From Chitinophagaceae bacterium (GTDB taxonomy: Bacteria; Bacteroidota; Bacteroidia; Chitinophagales; Chitinophagaceae): a DNA stretch of 38,925 bases. A program made the position numbers and the translations under genes. The notes beneath the pieces are model-generated. The model was given only the letters and a program-made list of their open reading frames with translations. It searched no databases and was not told the DNA's origin. This document shows, one piece after another, positions 15,218 to 24,422 of this stretch. Location of the stretch: NCBI GenBank assembly GCA_017882265.1, contig JADGPW010000015.1, positions 1 to 38,925 on the forward strand. Direction: 5' to 3'. The first letter of the stretch is position 1. Every line of letters begins with the position of its first letter.

Positions 15218-18200
15218 TTACTGTCCAATCACAAGCTTAAGTGTTTGTGATTCTTTTTCATTCATCAGCCTGATGATGTAAAAGCCATTTTTTATTCCAC
15301 TGAGATCTATATTCAATTGGTATTGCTGCTTATTGCTGATATCTCTTAGCAATTTGCCCGTTCCATCCAATACCTGCACCCTGCTGAAGTTTTCAATTCC
15401 TTCAATAGTTACCTGATCCAGTGCCGGGTTAGGATATACTTTGATCAGCCCTTGTTTATCAAACAGGACACTCACAATATTGGAGAGCTTATTGTTACTA
15501 TCGAAATCAACCTGTTTCAGTCGGTAAAATACCCGCCCATTCCGGCCGGGAATATCTGTGATACTGTATTCCCTGGTATCACTGGAGTTGCCGGCGCTAT
15601 TGACAAATTGAATGTCTGTATAATAATTACCATCGAAACTGCGCTGGATCTGGAAACCTAGGTTGTTTACTTCAGTCGTAGTTTGCCAGCTAAGCCTTGC
15701 TGTAGTAGTATTTGTTTTGCTAACCTGCAGGTTCAGTAAAGTAACCGGTAGACCAAAACCTGAAGAACCTAAAATGTATTCAGTGTTCTGTCCGTTTAAG
15801 GTGAGTGTGTTGGCATTTATATCGAGTATGGCACCGCTGTTTGCCCAGGTGGTGGCGCTGTTATCGTTCCGTTTAAACAATTGTAATGTTTGTTCAGTTG
15901 CAGGTGATACCAATTTATTACCCGTATAATCATACACAGCTGTATATTGTGGCGCTGTGCCTCCTGATACATGTACTCCAAAGTAATGGTCATTTGCCTC
16001 TGCGCCTAAAGTGCCGGTTATTGTATTAGGAGGATCTTTCACTTCATATACACTGAGTCCGGATGGATTGCCCTGGCTTGCTGTTGCAGTAAAGCTTTCA
16101 CCAGTCGTCAAAAGAAGACCGGCTAACCTGGTGGAATTGACAAAATCATAAGTGCAGGTATCGCCAATGGGAGCACCGGAGGTAAGAAATGCCGGACCAT
16201 CGATAAGGGTACCTGTTGCTCCATTCCTCAGGTCGTAAGCCAGGTTAATATTTGTCTCGTCAAAATTATAATACCGGGCCATATCATCATAGAGTGGATG
16301 CGCCGGAGTTATTTTACGATTCATCCATTTCCGGATCGTATCGGGTTGCAACTCTACCCCCCACACCCTTACTTCATCAATGGCGCCATCAAACGCATTG
16401 CCTGGTATATCCCGGCCGCCGATGGAATAGGTACTTGCCACCACGATCCTCGAAGGAAGAATCCCGGATCCCACAATTGCTCCGTCCACATAAAATTTAG
16501 CAATATCATTCTTCAGTGTATAAGCAAGATGATGCCATTTGTTATCATCAATGCTCACGGGGTTTGAATAGACCGCCGCGGAACCCATCTTATAAATCCC
16601 CATTGTGTTATCGCTTAGTCCCACACCCCAGCTATCTGCATCCTTTCCTGATAAAATGTATTGGGCTGAAGCACTGCTGTTGCGTTTCACCCATGCTTCT
16701 ACAGAAAATTCAGTAACAGCACTCAACAGCCCGGCATCTACCCGATTAGTTGTGCTTCCATTGAACAATAATGCATTCCCACTGCCCCTGTTCTCCAGGT
16801 ACAAAGCCAACACCTGTTTGGCATTCAGGGGCGAATCGTAAATTTTTACTTCGTCAATACTGCCATTGAAAATACCGCCTGCGCAGGCACCTGTTTTATC
16901 ACCAATTAATATCGAAGCACCTGTAGCAGGAGTATTATAAACAAGAGATGTTCCGTTTTTCATAATGCCATCTACATATAATCGTTGATTAGTGCCATCA
17001 AAAGTACCCACCACATGGTGCCATTTATTATCATTGTAAGCTTCTGAAGTTTGTACAGTACTCCAGTTACCTCCACTTGCCATCCAGAACCTGAATATAT
17101 TGTTCTCTACGCCTAGGAAATAACCAGTTGGAGTACCGCAATTATGTTTCCCCACAATGACAACCGGGACACCGGTTATATTGGAATATTTCACCCAGGC
17201 ACTCAGTGTAAATGCTCCACCGATAAAATCCAGTGAAGTAGTGTTAGCTAATGTAATACCAGAAGCTGCACCATCAAAAGAATAAGCTGAATTACTATTA
17301 GCATACTTATCGGTTGTCAATGCAGCGCCACCATAGGATGTACCATTCCGGCTATTGCCACTCATATCATTAGCATTGCCATTCAATGGATAATACGCCA
17401 GCAGGTTGGGCAGCAGGGGTATATCAGCCAGTTGGAGTATCTCATTGGGAAATAAAGCCCTTTTATAAATCCTTACCTCATCAATTTTGCCGTTAAAGAA
17501 TTCTACCATGTTACCGGCTGTAGTTTGTCTTGTGCCAATGGAAAGGAAACTATTTGCGTCACATACATAATTGACTATTTCCGTGCCTGCGGGCTGTCCG
17601 TTGAAATAGAAGGTAAGTAAATTGCCTTTTTTTGTTACCCCTACAAAGGCCCATTGTCCGGTTGAATAATTGGTGATCTCCGTTGAATTAAAATCCCGGT
17701 AAGCATTATTACTGTAAACAAAATAATTGATGCGGAGACCTGAACCCCAGCCGATGTTGTTACCAAAACCAAGACCCCATATGCCATCATTAGCATCATA
17801 ACCTGCAGAAACAATGCGTCCCGTAGTAATAGTTGAAACATTTACCCAGGAAGTTATCGAGAAATCACCGTTACCAAAGCTCCAGTCAGGATGTTCAGGG
17901 GCGGTTATTTTATCATTGACTCCATCAAACTGGTATGCTTTATCAGTAACGCCATTCCTGTCGGTGGTTAATAAGGCTTCCGTAACAGTGCCATGATGCA
18001 TATTACCGCTTTCATCATTGGAATTGCCGTTGGAAGGGTACCAGGCAATCAGGTCATCATCTGATTTAGTGTACATAGCTTGCACTTCGGAAGCATCAAG
18101 TGGCTTACCATAAATTTTTATTTCATCAACCTTGCCATTAAATCCACCGTTGCATCCATTATAACCACCCAATGCCCAATTAGCTATATTAAACACGGCA

Positions 18201-20026
18201 TAAGTTAATGCTGCCGAACTTTTTAATACCCCATCCACGTAAATGTATTGCGTGGTTCCGTCATATACACCCACCACCTGGTGCCATTTTCCATCGGTAT
18301 AGTTATCAGGGGTGCTTAATGTATTATATCCGCCGGCACCGGCCAGCCAAAACGTTAGTTTATCATTATATAGCATCAGAATATAGCCGCTTTGTTCCGA
18401 ACAAATGTGTTTGGAAACAATAGGATAATTATTTCCGGCCCCGGCCGTTCCAGAAAATTGTACCCATGCACTGAGGGCAAATCCACCTGTACTGAAATTC
18501 AGCGCATCCGTTCCCGGAACCTGTATTTTATCAGAAGAAACCCCATTGTAAACAAAATTATAAGCCCTGCCTGACTGGTTGAACCTGTCAGCCGCTAGTG
18601 TGGCGCCTGAAACAGTGCCGTTGTACCCGTTACCGCTTTCATCACTGGCATTGCCATTGAATGGATAATAAGCGATGAGCCCGTCTTTTGCCTGTAACAT
18701 TATCTCATAGGCGCTCAAAGCCCGCTTATAGATCCTCAGTTCATCGATCTTGCCATTGAATAATTCATTTTGAGTGTTGGGGCCATATTGCCGGCAGCCG
18801 ATACTAAGATAGCTGTTGGCATTTGACACATAGGAAATGCTAGCGGTACCCACCTGTTGGCCATTAAAATAAAAGATAAGGGTACTACCTGTCTTGGTTA
18901 CCGCAACATGGGCCCATTGGCCAACGGTATAATTCGTGATCTCGTTGGAATTGAAATCTCTGTAGGTTCCTCCATTGTAAACACCATAATTGATCCTCAG
19001 TCCCGAACCCCATGCAACATTGCTACCAAAGCCGAGGCCCCAGATGCCATCCTCGGCCTGGTAACCGGCAGAAACGATCCTGCAGGTACCAACCGATCTA
19101 ACCTTGATAAAAGATGTGATGCTGAAATCACCCGTTCCAAAACTCAGCACCGGATTTGCCGGCGCCTGCATCCAATTACTGCCATTGAAATCATATGCGC
19201 TGTTGACTGCACCGTTTCTGTCTTCGGTAAGGCTCGCACCGTTTACAGTGGCGTTGTTGCCATTACCGCTTTCATCATTGGCATTACCATTGAATGGATA
19301 ATAAGCTACCAAGCCGATGGATTCATTGTTATATAAATTCTGCACCTGTACATCTGTCATGGCATCATCGTAAATGCAGACATCGTCAAGCTTTCCATTT
19401 AAATAGCCAACGTTAACATCAGTATAGGGAGCGGTTCCTGACGTGGAAGTTATTACTCCCAGGGCAAGATCCCTTCCGGAAACAAACGTACTTCCACTGA
19501 AAGAATTGGTGCTGGTTTTGAGTTCTCCGTTTACATATATTTTTTGGGTGCTTCCGTTAATGGTCAATACCCAATGATACCAGTTATTTACAGGTGCAGT
19601 TGGATAAGAATATGCTGCAGCATTAGTACCACAATGCCCTTGTACCCAATACTGTCCGCTACCTGTACAATTCAATCCCATGAGCAGGGTTGTACCGCAT
19701 CCATTTCCACCGTATCCCAACAATCCTGGCCTGTTGGTTACATCAGGCACATTGAACCACAAAGAAACCGTACGGTTAGTGGTCGGCAGCAAATCCGCCG
19801 GCATCCGCATATACGAACCTGTTGCGCCGTCAAAGTTGTAAGCACTATTGGGGTTGCCAAAGCGATCGGTGGTCAAGGTAACACCAGTCCCGATATAGGT
19901 TGGGTTGATGGAATTGCCGCTTTGATCGTTTGCATTACCATTGAAAGGATAATAAGCTACCAGGTTTTGAGAAATAGCCACAACCTGCATGGTCAGCAAA
20001 ATGAAAAATATATATAGTTTCCGCAT
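15218..20026 (-). CDS. Giant secreted multi-LamG protein with T9SS sorting domain
   Basis: A 1602-residue protein: signal peptide (MRKLYIFFILLTMQVVAIS, Q), then six LamG/concanavalin A-like domains starting near residues 22, 239, 450, 659, 875 and 1084. Five open with a version of LVAYYPFNGNANDQSGN and close with GKxDDVxIYDxAM-like strands. Domains 2 and 4 resemble each other (FSITSFIKV, GIWGLGFG, GSGLRINY), as do 3 and 5 (LSAWV, KWHxVVG, YVDG), so a two-domain unit seems duplicated. Residues 1290-1525 are a beta-rich stalk with a fibronectin-like segment (LSWQTTTEVNNLGFQIQRS). The end (IKVYPNPALDQVTIEG to the C-terminus) is a T9SS type A signal. LamG domains bind glycans or proteins; no catalytic motif is visible, so an adhesin or polysaccharide-binding role is likely. 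It is transcribed alone. Confidence 0.9.
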   Translation of the reverse strand: MRKLYIFFILLTMQVVAISQNLVAYYPFNGNANDQSGNSINPTYIGTGVTLTTDRFGNPNSAYNFDGATGSYMRMPADLLPTTNRTVSLWFNVPDVTNRPGLLGYGGNGCGTTLLMGLNCTGSGQYWVQGHCGTNAAAYSYPTAPVNNWYHWVLTINGSTQKIYVNGELKTSTNSFSGSTFVSGRDLALGVITSTSGTAPYTDVNVGYLNGKLDDVCIYDDAMTDVQVQNLYNNESIGLVAYYPFNGNANDESGNGNNATVNGASLTEDRNGAVNSAYDFNGSNWMQAPANPVLSFGTGDFSITSFIKVRSVGTCRIVSAGYQAEDGIWGLGFGSNVAWGSGLRINYGVYNGGTYRDFNSNEITNYTVGQWAHVAVTKTGSTLIFYFNGQQVGTASISYVSNANSYLSIGCRQYGPNTQNELFNGKIDELRIYKRALSAYEIMLQAKDGLIAYYPFNGNASDESGNGYNGTVSGATLAADRFNQSGRAYNFVYNGVSSDKIQVPGTDALNFSTGGFALSAWVQFSGTAGAGNNYPIVSKHICSEQSGYILMLYNDKLTFWLAGAGGYNTLSTPDNYTDGKWHQVVGVYDGTTQYIYVDGVLKSSAALTYAVFNIANWALGGYNGCNGGFNGKVDEIKIYGKPLDASEVQAMYTKSDDDLIAWYPSNGNSNDESGNMHHGTVTEALLTTDRNGVTDKAYQFDGVNDKITAPEHPDWSFGNGDFSITSWVNVSTITTGRIVSAGYDANDGIWGLGFGNNIGWGSGLRINYFVYSNNAYRDFNSTEITNYSTGQWAFVGVTKKGNLLTFYFNGQPAGTEIVNYVCDANSFLSIGTRQTTAGNMVEFFNGKIDEVRIYKRALFPNEILQLADIPLLPNLLAYYPLNGNANDMSGNSRNGTSYGGAALTTDKYANSNSAYSFDGAASGITLANTTSLDFIGGAFTLSAWVKYSNITGVPVVIVGKHNCGTPTGYFLGVENNIFRFWMASGGNWSTVQTSEAYNDNKWHHVVGTFDGTNQRLYVDGIMKNGTSLVYNTPATGASILIGDKTGACAGGIFNGSIDEVKIYDSPLNAKQVLALYLENRGSGNALLFNGSTTNRVDAGLLSAVTEFSVEAWVKRNSSASAQYILSGKDADSWGVGLSDNTMGIYKMGSAAVYSNPVSIDDNKWHHLAYTLKNDIAKFYVDGAIVGSGILPSRIVVASTYSIGGRDIPGNAFDGAIDEVRVWGVELQPDTIRKWMNRKITPAHPLYDDMARYYNFDETNINLAYDLRNGATGTLIDGPAFLTSGAPIGDTCTYDFVNSTRLAGLLLTTGESFTATASQGNPSGLSVYEVKDPPNTITGTLGAEANDHYFGVHVSGGTAPQYTAVYDYTGNKLVSPATEQTLQLFKRNDNSATTWANSGAILDINANTLTLNGQNTEYILGSSGFGLPVTLLNLQVSKTNTTTARLSWQTTTEVNNLGFQIQRSFDGNYYTDIQFVNSAGNSSDTREYSITDIPGRNGRVFYRLKQVDFDSNNKLSNIVSVLFDKQGLIKVYPNPALDQVTIEGIENFSRVQVLDGTGKLLRDISNKQQYQLNIDLSGIKNGFYIIRLMNEKESQTLKLVIGQ

Positions 20027-20272
20027 AAAATATATTTTTCACAAAATTGATTTTCTATTGCTGTCCAAACTGTGATAGCGGTCAAATTAACCACTGACAA
20101 ATATCATTGATCTACACATTTTTTTATCCATTATGTTGGGAATAGTTGTTTCGTCGAACTAATTTGTAAAACAAAAACCGGTTCCAATTATCATCCCCCC
20201 ACTTTTGTATTTTGCAAGTGTAATACCCTAAACTAAACCGCCAAAAGAATAAACAGGATTATGCTTCACCTA

Positions 20273-20347
20273 TGTATTGGTGGTCAATGCATCATTGCAA
20301 TACAGTGTACCATTTCCACTCCTATCATTTGCACACCCATATAATGG
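20273..20347 (-). pseudogene. Decayed LamG-domain start fragment
   Basis: Read on the minus strand from 20347, the sequence encodes PLYGCANDRSGNGTLYCNDA, then LTTNT and a stop. This matches the opening of the neighbouring LamG domains (PFNGNANDESGNG, then ALTTDR), but there is no start codon, the upstream tyrosines are lost and the frame differs from the gene at 20373. It looks like the remnant of a lost LamG domain in the gap 20027-20372. The remainder of that gap shows only the promoter-like region of the long LamG gene. Confidence 0.6.
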
Positions 20348-20353
20348 TCGTTA

Positions 20354-20374
20354 AACCCGGCGTTGGGCCGGGTT
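20354..20374 (-). terminator. Hairpin at the end of the short LamG gene
   Basis: AACCCGGC (20354-20361) and GCCGGGTT (20367-20374) form an 8-bp perfect stem with a 5-base loop and overlap the TAA stop. The following T-run on the minus strand is short, so it is a weak intrinsic terminator or a repeat-type dyad. Confidence 0.5.
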
Positions 20375-21755
20375 AAAAGGCTTCATTTTTGTATAATATA
20401 CGAACCTGCTCATCCGTCATCGCAGCATCGTATATACGAACATCATCCAGTTTCCCTTTTAAATATCCAACATTCATATCTGTATAGGGAGCTTTTCCAT
20501 TAGTATAAGTTATTACACCTAATGCAAAATCTTTACCCGCAACAACAGTAGAGCTGCTGAATGTATTAGCGGTGCTCTTCAATTCACCATTTACATATAT
20601 CTTTTGTGTACTTCCATTGATGGTTAGTACCCAATGATACCATTTGTTAACAGGAGGAGCTGAATAGGTATATGCTGCCGCGTTTTTCAAACAGTGCCCC
20701 TGTACATAATATTGCCCATTACCCAGAATATTCAACCCCATAAATAAGGTTGTACCACAACTTCCATTTCCACCATATCCTAAAAGCCCTGGTTTGTTGG
20801 TTAGGTCAGGCACATTAAACCAAAGGGAAATAGTTCTGTTTGTTGTTGGCAATAAATCAGCCGGCATCCGCAAATACGAACCAACGGACCCGTCAAAATA
20901 GTAGGCATTGTTGGCATTGCCAAACCGGTCCGTCGTTAAAGTAACCCCTTTGCCAATATAAGTAGGGTTAATAGCATGGCCGCTTTGATCGTTTGCATTT
21001 CCATTAAAGGGATAATGAGCCACTAAATTCGGACTCTTCACACTGTTATAAAGACCTTGCACCTGTTCAGCGGTCATGGCATTATCATAAATACGGATAT
21101 CATCCAGTTTGCCACGGAAATAACCACCGTTTTCGTCAGTATACGGTGCAACACCTGCTGCATTGATCATAACCCCGATGGCAAGTTCCTTACCGTTTAT
21201 ATACGTTTTGCCGGTAAAGGAGCCCGGCACATTGGCAACCAGGTTACCATTCACGTACATTTTAGTTGTAGTTCCACTGATGGTTACCACCCAGTGTATC
21301 CATTGATTGACCGGAAAGGAGCCATAGGAATAACTGACCCTGTTGGTATTGTAATGGGCCTGGGTCTGGTAACAACTACAGCCGGATGCATTCAATCCCA
21401 TCAGGAAAGATGTACCATATCCCAAAAAACCCTGACCTCCGTAAGCCAGTAAAAACGGGCGGTTTGTTACTGATGCTGCATTAAACCATAAAGAAACTGT
21501 CCTGTTGGTAATAGGCAAATTGCCGGCGGGCATCCGCATAAACGAACCCGCCGCCCCATCAAAGTTGTACGCTTTGTTGGCATTTCCAAACCGGTCAGAA
21601 GTTAAAGTAACTCCACTGCCAACATAAGTTGGGTTTATGGCATTCCCGCTTTGGTCGTTTGCATTTCCGTCAAAAGAATAGTACGCTACAAGATTCTGCG
21701 AAAAACTAGTGGCGTGTATCATAAACAAAACCAGGATTATACAGAGTTTACGCAT
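20373..21755 (-). CDS. Secreted two-LamG protein lacking a T9SS tail
   Basis: I start at ATG 21755 (MRKLCIILVLFMIHATSFS, Q), giving 460 residues; an in-frame TTG at 21773 would put extra residues before the signal peptide. LamG domains span about 22-240 and 244-460. The second is very close to domain 1 of the 1602-residue neighbour (shared MRMPADLLPTTNRT-like and NWYHWVLTINGSTQKIYVNG segments). The protein stops right after the second domain (YKNEAF) with no stalk or sorting domain, unlike its neighbour. The promoter regions of the two genes are also similar (CGCATAAAAT, ACAAAATT, GTGATAG-GGTCAAA). I infer a duplicated gene that lost its 3' part; it may now be periplasmic. Confidence 0.8.
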   Translation of the reverse strand: MRKLCIILVLFMIHATSFSQNLVAYYSFDGNANDQSGNAINPTYVGSGVTLTSDRFGNANKAYNFDGAAGSFMRMPAGNLPITNRTVSLWFNAASVTNRPFLLAYGGQGFLGYGTSFLMGLNASGCSCYQTQAHYNTNRVSYSYGSFPVNQWIHWVVTISGTTTKMYVNGNLVANVPGSFTGKTYINGKELAIGVMINAAGVAPYTDENGGYFRGKLDDIRIYDNAMTAEQVQGLYNSVKSPNLVAHYPFNGNANDQSGHAINPTYIGKGVTLTTDRFGNANNAYYFDGSVGSYLRMPADLLPTTNRTISLWFNVPDLTNKPGLLGYGGNGSCGTTLFMGLNILGNGQYYVQGHCLKNAAAYTYSAPPVNKWYHWVLTINGSTQKIYVNGELKSTANTFSSSTVVAGKDFALGVITYTNGKAPYTDMNVGYLKGKLDDVRIYDAAMTDEQVRILYKNEAF

Positions 21756-22015
21756 AAAATTTATTTTTAACAAAATTTGTACGTAATGGCCGGTGAAACA
21801 GTGATAGTGGTCAAACTAAATGGTGATTGATGTCAATCATTTTCCACCTCTTTCATCCTTCATACTATTTAAATAATTTTTGTTCTGATTAATTGGTCAA
21901 AAAGTAAAAACGTTTTAAACTCCTTCGGAAAGAGGCTATGTTCGAAAATCTTTTTTCAGGCTACTCATTTTTGAAAAGAAAAACCAATAGTTATCTTTGA
22001 ATCAAATATGCTTTT

Positions 22016-22591
22016 ATGAAAAAATGTCTTTTTTTTATCCTGCTTTTCCCCTCACTTTTTGCTATTGCCCAGACAGAAGCCGAAATCAGGAATCACTACC
22101 AGGAGATCAACAAACAGATCACTGAATCTAAAAAAGAGAGTTTTGAGGGCCCTTTATATTGCAATGAATGGATCACCAATAAAAACTCCAAAAGCTGGCC
22201 CGCTGTCGGCATTTTTCATGAAACCACAGATTTCTGGTATGATGATTCGCCTGACCACCTGGCTCCCTCAGATCGTAATCCCAGGATCGTGTTAGTAAAA
22301 GTCATCGTAAATAGAAAATCTGCCGAATTAAGCACCAATGAAGAATATTTATACAAAAACGGAAAATTGGTATTCTTCTATTCTGACGAAGGAGAAGAAG
22401 GCAAAGAATGGGAAACCAGGGTTTATTTTAATGCAAATGGAATGTTTAAGAGCAGTGTAAAAGCAGATGGCAAAGAATTAACCGCAAAAGATCTTACCAC
22501 AGAGGACTATAAGGATTTTAAACCCAACACGCTTATCATTCTACGAAATGGGAAGAAATACCAGGACCTTTTTTTAAAAGATATGCTGTAA
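22016..22591 (+). CDS. Small secreted protein of unknown function
   Basis: A 191-residue product with a signal peptide (MKKCLFFILLFPSLFAIAQ). The mature part is rich in charged residues and aromatic strands (LYCNEWITNKNSKSWPAVGI, TTDFWYDDSPDHL, LVKVIVNRKSAELSTNEEYL, LVFFYSDEGEEGKEWETRVY). I do not recognise the family. A TATCTTTG -7 element lies about 23 bases before the ATG, so it has its own promoter. It is followed by a convergent small ORF. Confidence 0.7.
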   Translation: MKKCLFFILLFPSLFAIAQTEAEIRNHYQEINKQITESKKESFEGPLYCNEWITNKNSKSWPAVGIFHETTDFWYDDSPDHLAPSDRNPRIVLVKVIVNRKSAELSTNEEYLYKNGKLVFFYSDEGEEGKEWETRVYFNANGMFKSSVKADGKELTAKDLTTEDYKDFKPNTLIILRNGKKYQDLFLKDML

Positions 22592-22611
22592 CCACCTGAG
22601 AAGATCAAAAA

Positions 22612-22905
22612 TTAGTGGTTTATGATTACCTCTAATATGGTATACTCCATTTTTTTCTTCCCCGATTCTGTAATCCATGATTCAGCTTCAGCCCGGCCAT
22701 TAAATGAAACAACCTGCTCTAAGCTGTATATGTTTTTAAATCGTAGACTACTGCCACTTCTTAACAGCCGGTAAACTTTAAATAAGCGTTCAGCTCCATG
22801 TTCAATTGCCATATTTACATTTTTACAAATATCCTCTATTCCTGTTTTCCTGGTATGAAAAAGGTTAAATGAAGCGGAATCCAGGTTTAGTACAATTCTC
22901 GTCAA
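22612..22905 (-). CDS. Hypothetical 97-residue protein, start uncertain
   Basis: The frame is open from an in-frame TGA at 22941 to the stop at 22612 and has no ATG near its 5' end; TTG 22905 is the first plausible start and lies inside the palindrome before paaA. The product ([40 protein letters not shown]) has no recognised domain. It is divergent from paaA and convergent with the gene at 22016. It may be real or a chance frame. Confidence 0.4.
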   Translation of the reverse strand: MTRIVLNLDSASFNLFHTRKTGIEDICKNVNMAIEHGAERLFKVYRLLRSGSSLRFKNIYSLEQVVSFNGRAEAESWITESGKKKMEYTILEVIINH

Positions 22906-22930
22906 ACAGCTGTTTGTTTTTGTAAATTTG
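22903..22930 (+). promoter_or_regulatory. Promoter and palindromic operator of the paaA operon
   Basis: CAAACAGCTGTTTG (22903-22916) is a perfect 14-base palindrome, and TAAATTTG (22923-22930), an exact TAnnTTTG match, follows 6 bases later, 17 bases before the paaA ATG. The palindrome occupies the stretch where the -33 region would lie, a suitable place for a repressor. The TetR protein encoded at 13472 is the obvious candidate, by inference only. Confidence 0.55.
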
Positions 22931-22947
22931 TAATTGAATCAGTTACT

Positions 22948-23889
22948 ATGCTTCTGCAGGATCCGGAAAATATATTCAATGAAAAAATTGACCAAGAAGT
23001 CAAAATTGAACCAAAGGACTGGATGCCAGAGACCTATCGGAAAACAAATATCCGGCAAATAAGCCAACACGCCCATAGCGAGATCGTAGGTATGTTGCCC
23101 GAAGGCGCCTGGATAACAAGAGCGCCGTCCCTGAAAAGAAAAGCTATATTGATCGCCAAAGTACAGGACGAAGCAGGACATGGTTTGTATTTATACTCTG
23201 CCACGGAGACATTAGGAATTACCAGGGAGCAAACGATCAATGACCTGCACAGCGGTAAAGCCAAATATTCTTCGATATTCAATTATCCCACTTTAACATG
23301 GGCCGATATCGGGGCTATTGGATGGCTGGTAGATGGCGCGGCTATTTTAAACCAGGTGATGCTAACCAGGACGTCTTATGGCCCCTATGCAAGGGCCATG
23401 GTCAGAATTTGTAAAGAAGAAAGCTTTCATCAGCGCCAGGGTTTTGAGATCCTCCTGACTTTAAGCAATGGAACGGCGGATCAAAAAGCGATGTGCCAGG
23501 ATGCCATCAACCGCTGGTGGTGGCCATCACTTATGATGTTTGGTCCTAAAGACAGCGAAAGCACCAACAGTGACCAGAGCATGAAATGGAAGATAAAAAG
23601 AAAAACAAATGATGAACTCAGACAAAACTTTGTTGATATGTGTGCCGAACAGGTCAAAGTGTTGGGCATGAAATTGCCGGATGAAAAATTAAAATGGAAT
23701 CCCGACACAAAACACTATGATTGGGGCGAGATCAACTGGGATGAATTCTGGGATGTAGTAAAGGGTAATGGCCCCTGCAACAAGGAAAGAATAGGAGCAA
23801 GGAAAAAGGCCTGGGAAGATGGAGCATGGGTTAGGGAAGCAGCGGCTGTGTATGCAGAGAAAAGGAAAAAGAAATTACAGGTTGCCTGA
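22948..23889 (+). CDS. paaA: Phenylacetyl-CoA epoxidase catalytic subunit PaaA
   Basis: The di-iron monooxygenase subunit that epoxidises the aromatic ring of phenylacetyl-CoA, in a complex with PaaB, PaaC and PaaE. The 313 residues match the family length. Ferritin-like metal ligands appear as Glu45 (HAHSEIVG), Glu75 and His78 (VQDEAGHG), Asp129 ([10 protein letters not shown]) and Glu158/His161 ([12 protein letters not shown]). Substrate-region motifs such as [20 protein letters not shown] are also present. It is the first gene of the paa operon and has its own palindrome-covered promoter. Intact. Confidence 0.97.
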   Translation: MLLQDPENIFNEKIDQEVKIEPKDWMPETYRKTNIRQISQHAHSEIVGMLPEGAWITRAPSLKRKAILIAKVQDEAGHGLYLYSATETLGITREQTINDLHSGKAKYSSIFNYPTLTWADIGAIGWLVDGAAILNQVMLTRTSYGPYARAMVRICKEESFHQRQGFEILLTLSNGTADQKAMCQDAINRWWWPSLMMFGPKDSESTNSDQSMKWKIKRKTNDELRQNFVDMCAEQVKVLGMKLPDEKLKWNPDTKHYDWGEINWDEFWDVVKGNGPCNKERIGARKKAWEDGAWVREAAAVYAEKRKKKLQVA

Positions 23890-23911
23890 TTGTCTAGTCT
23901 GAGGTGGAAAT

Positions 23912-23994
23912 GGGAATTAGGAATTGGGAATTCGTAGCGACATTCCCTATGAAGTAAGGGTTTCCTAATCCCTAATTCCAAATTACTAATTCCT
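23912..23994. repeat. Palindromic repeat between paaA and paaB (GGAATTAGGAATT arms)
   Basis: The left arm GGAATTAGGAATTGGGAATT (23913-23932) pairs imperfectly with a right arm of TAATCCCTAATTCC then AAATTACTAATTCC (23966-23993). The core begins GAATTCGTAGCGAC, which matches GAATTCGTAACGAC in the 90-bp repeat at 12963-13052 at 13 of 14 positions, although the arms differ completely. It lies inside the paa transcript. Confidence 0.65.
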
Positions 23995-24006
23995 TAACCA
24001 ACTGAT

Positions 24007-24372
24007 ATGAATTTCCAAATAAGAAAATATTATTACGGTGATATCCCCGAGGATAAAACCGGTGATGCTATTCCTGTTTCCAAAGAAACCAAAACAGACT
24101 GGCCACTTTGGGAAATATTTATTCGCAGCAAACAGGGGCTGGATCATAAACATATGGGCAGTTTGCACGCCACGGATGCCCAAATGGCCATTGAAAATGC
24201 AAGAGATGTATATACACGAAGACAGGAAGGTGTCAGCATTTGGGTGGTGGAGTCAAAATATATTCATGCCAGTAATCCTGATGATGCGTCCATTTTGTAT
24301 GACCCGGCCAATGATAAAGTGTATCGGTATCCGACTTTTTATGACTTGCCCGATGCTGTAAAGCATATGTAA
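24007..24372 (+). CDS. paaB: Phenylacetyl-CoA epoxidase subunit PaaB
   Basis: A small structural subunit of the PaaABCE epoxidase. The 121 residues contain the expected core TDWPLWEIFIRSKQGLDHKH, then MGSLHATDAQMAIENARDVY, TRRQEGVSIWVVES and YRYPTFYDLP. An N-terminal extension of about 30 residues (YYYGDIPEDKTGDAIPVS) precedes the core. It lies between paaA and paaC in the usual order, separated from paaA by a palindromic repeat of about 80 bp. Cytoplasmic. Confidence 0.95.
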   Translation: MNFQIRKYYYGDIPEDKTGDAIPVSKETKTDWPLWEIFIRSKQGLDHKHMGSLHATDAQMAIENARDVYTRRQEGVSIWVVESKYIHASNPDDASILYDPANDKVYRYPTFYDLPDAVKHM

Positions 24373-24385
24373 GGCCCATCCCAAA

Positions 24386-24404
24386 CCCTTCCCGGAGGGA
24401 AGGG
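24386..24404. repeat. GC-rich palindrome between paaB and paaC
   Basis: CCCTTCCC-GGA-GGGAAGGG, an 8-bp perfect stem with a 3-base loop, sits in the 50-bp gap between the paaB stop and the paaC start. It has no T-run, so it is more likely a dispersed palindrome than a terminator. Confidence 0.6.
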
Positions 24405-24422
24405 CTAACAAACATTCCGATA

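Noticed and set aside
18857-19336. Plus-strand frames of up to about 160 codons inside the LamG genes
   Set aside because: They are antisense shadows of repeated LamG coding sequence, with no domains and no initiation signals.
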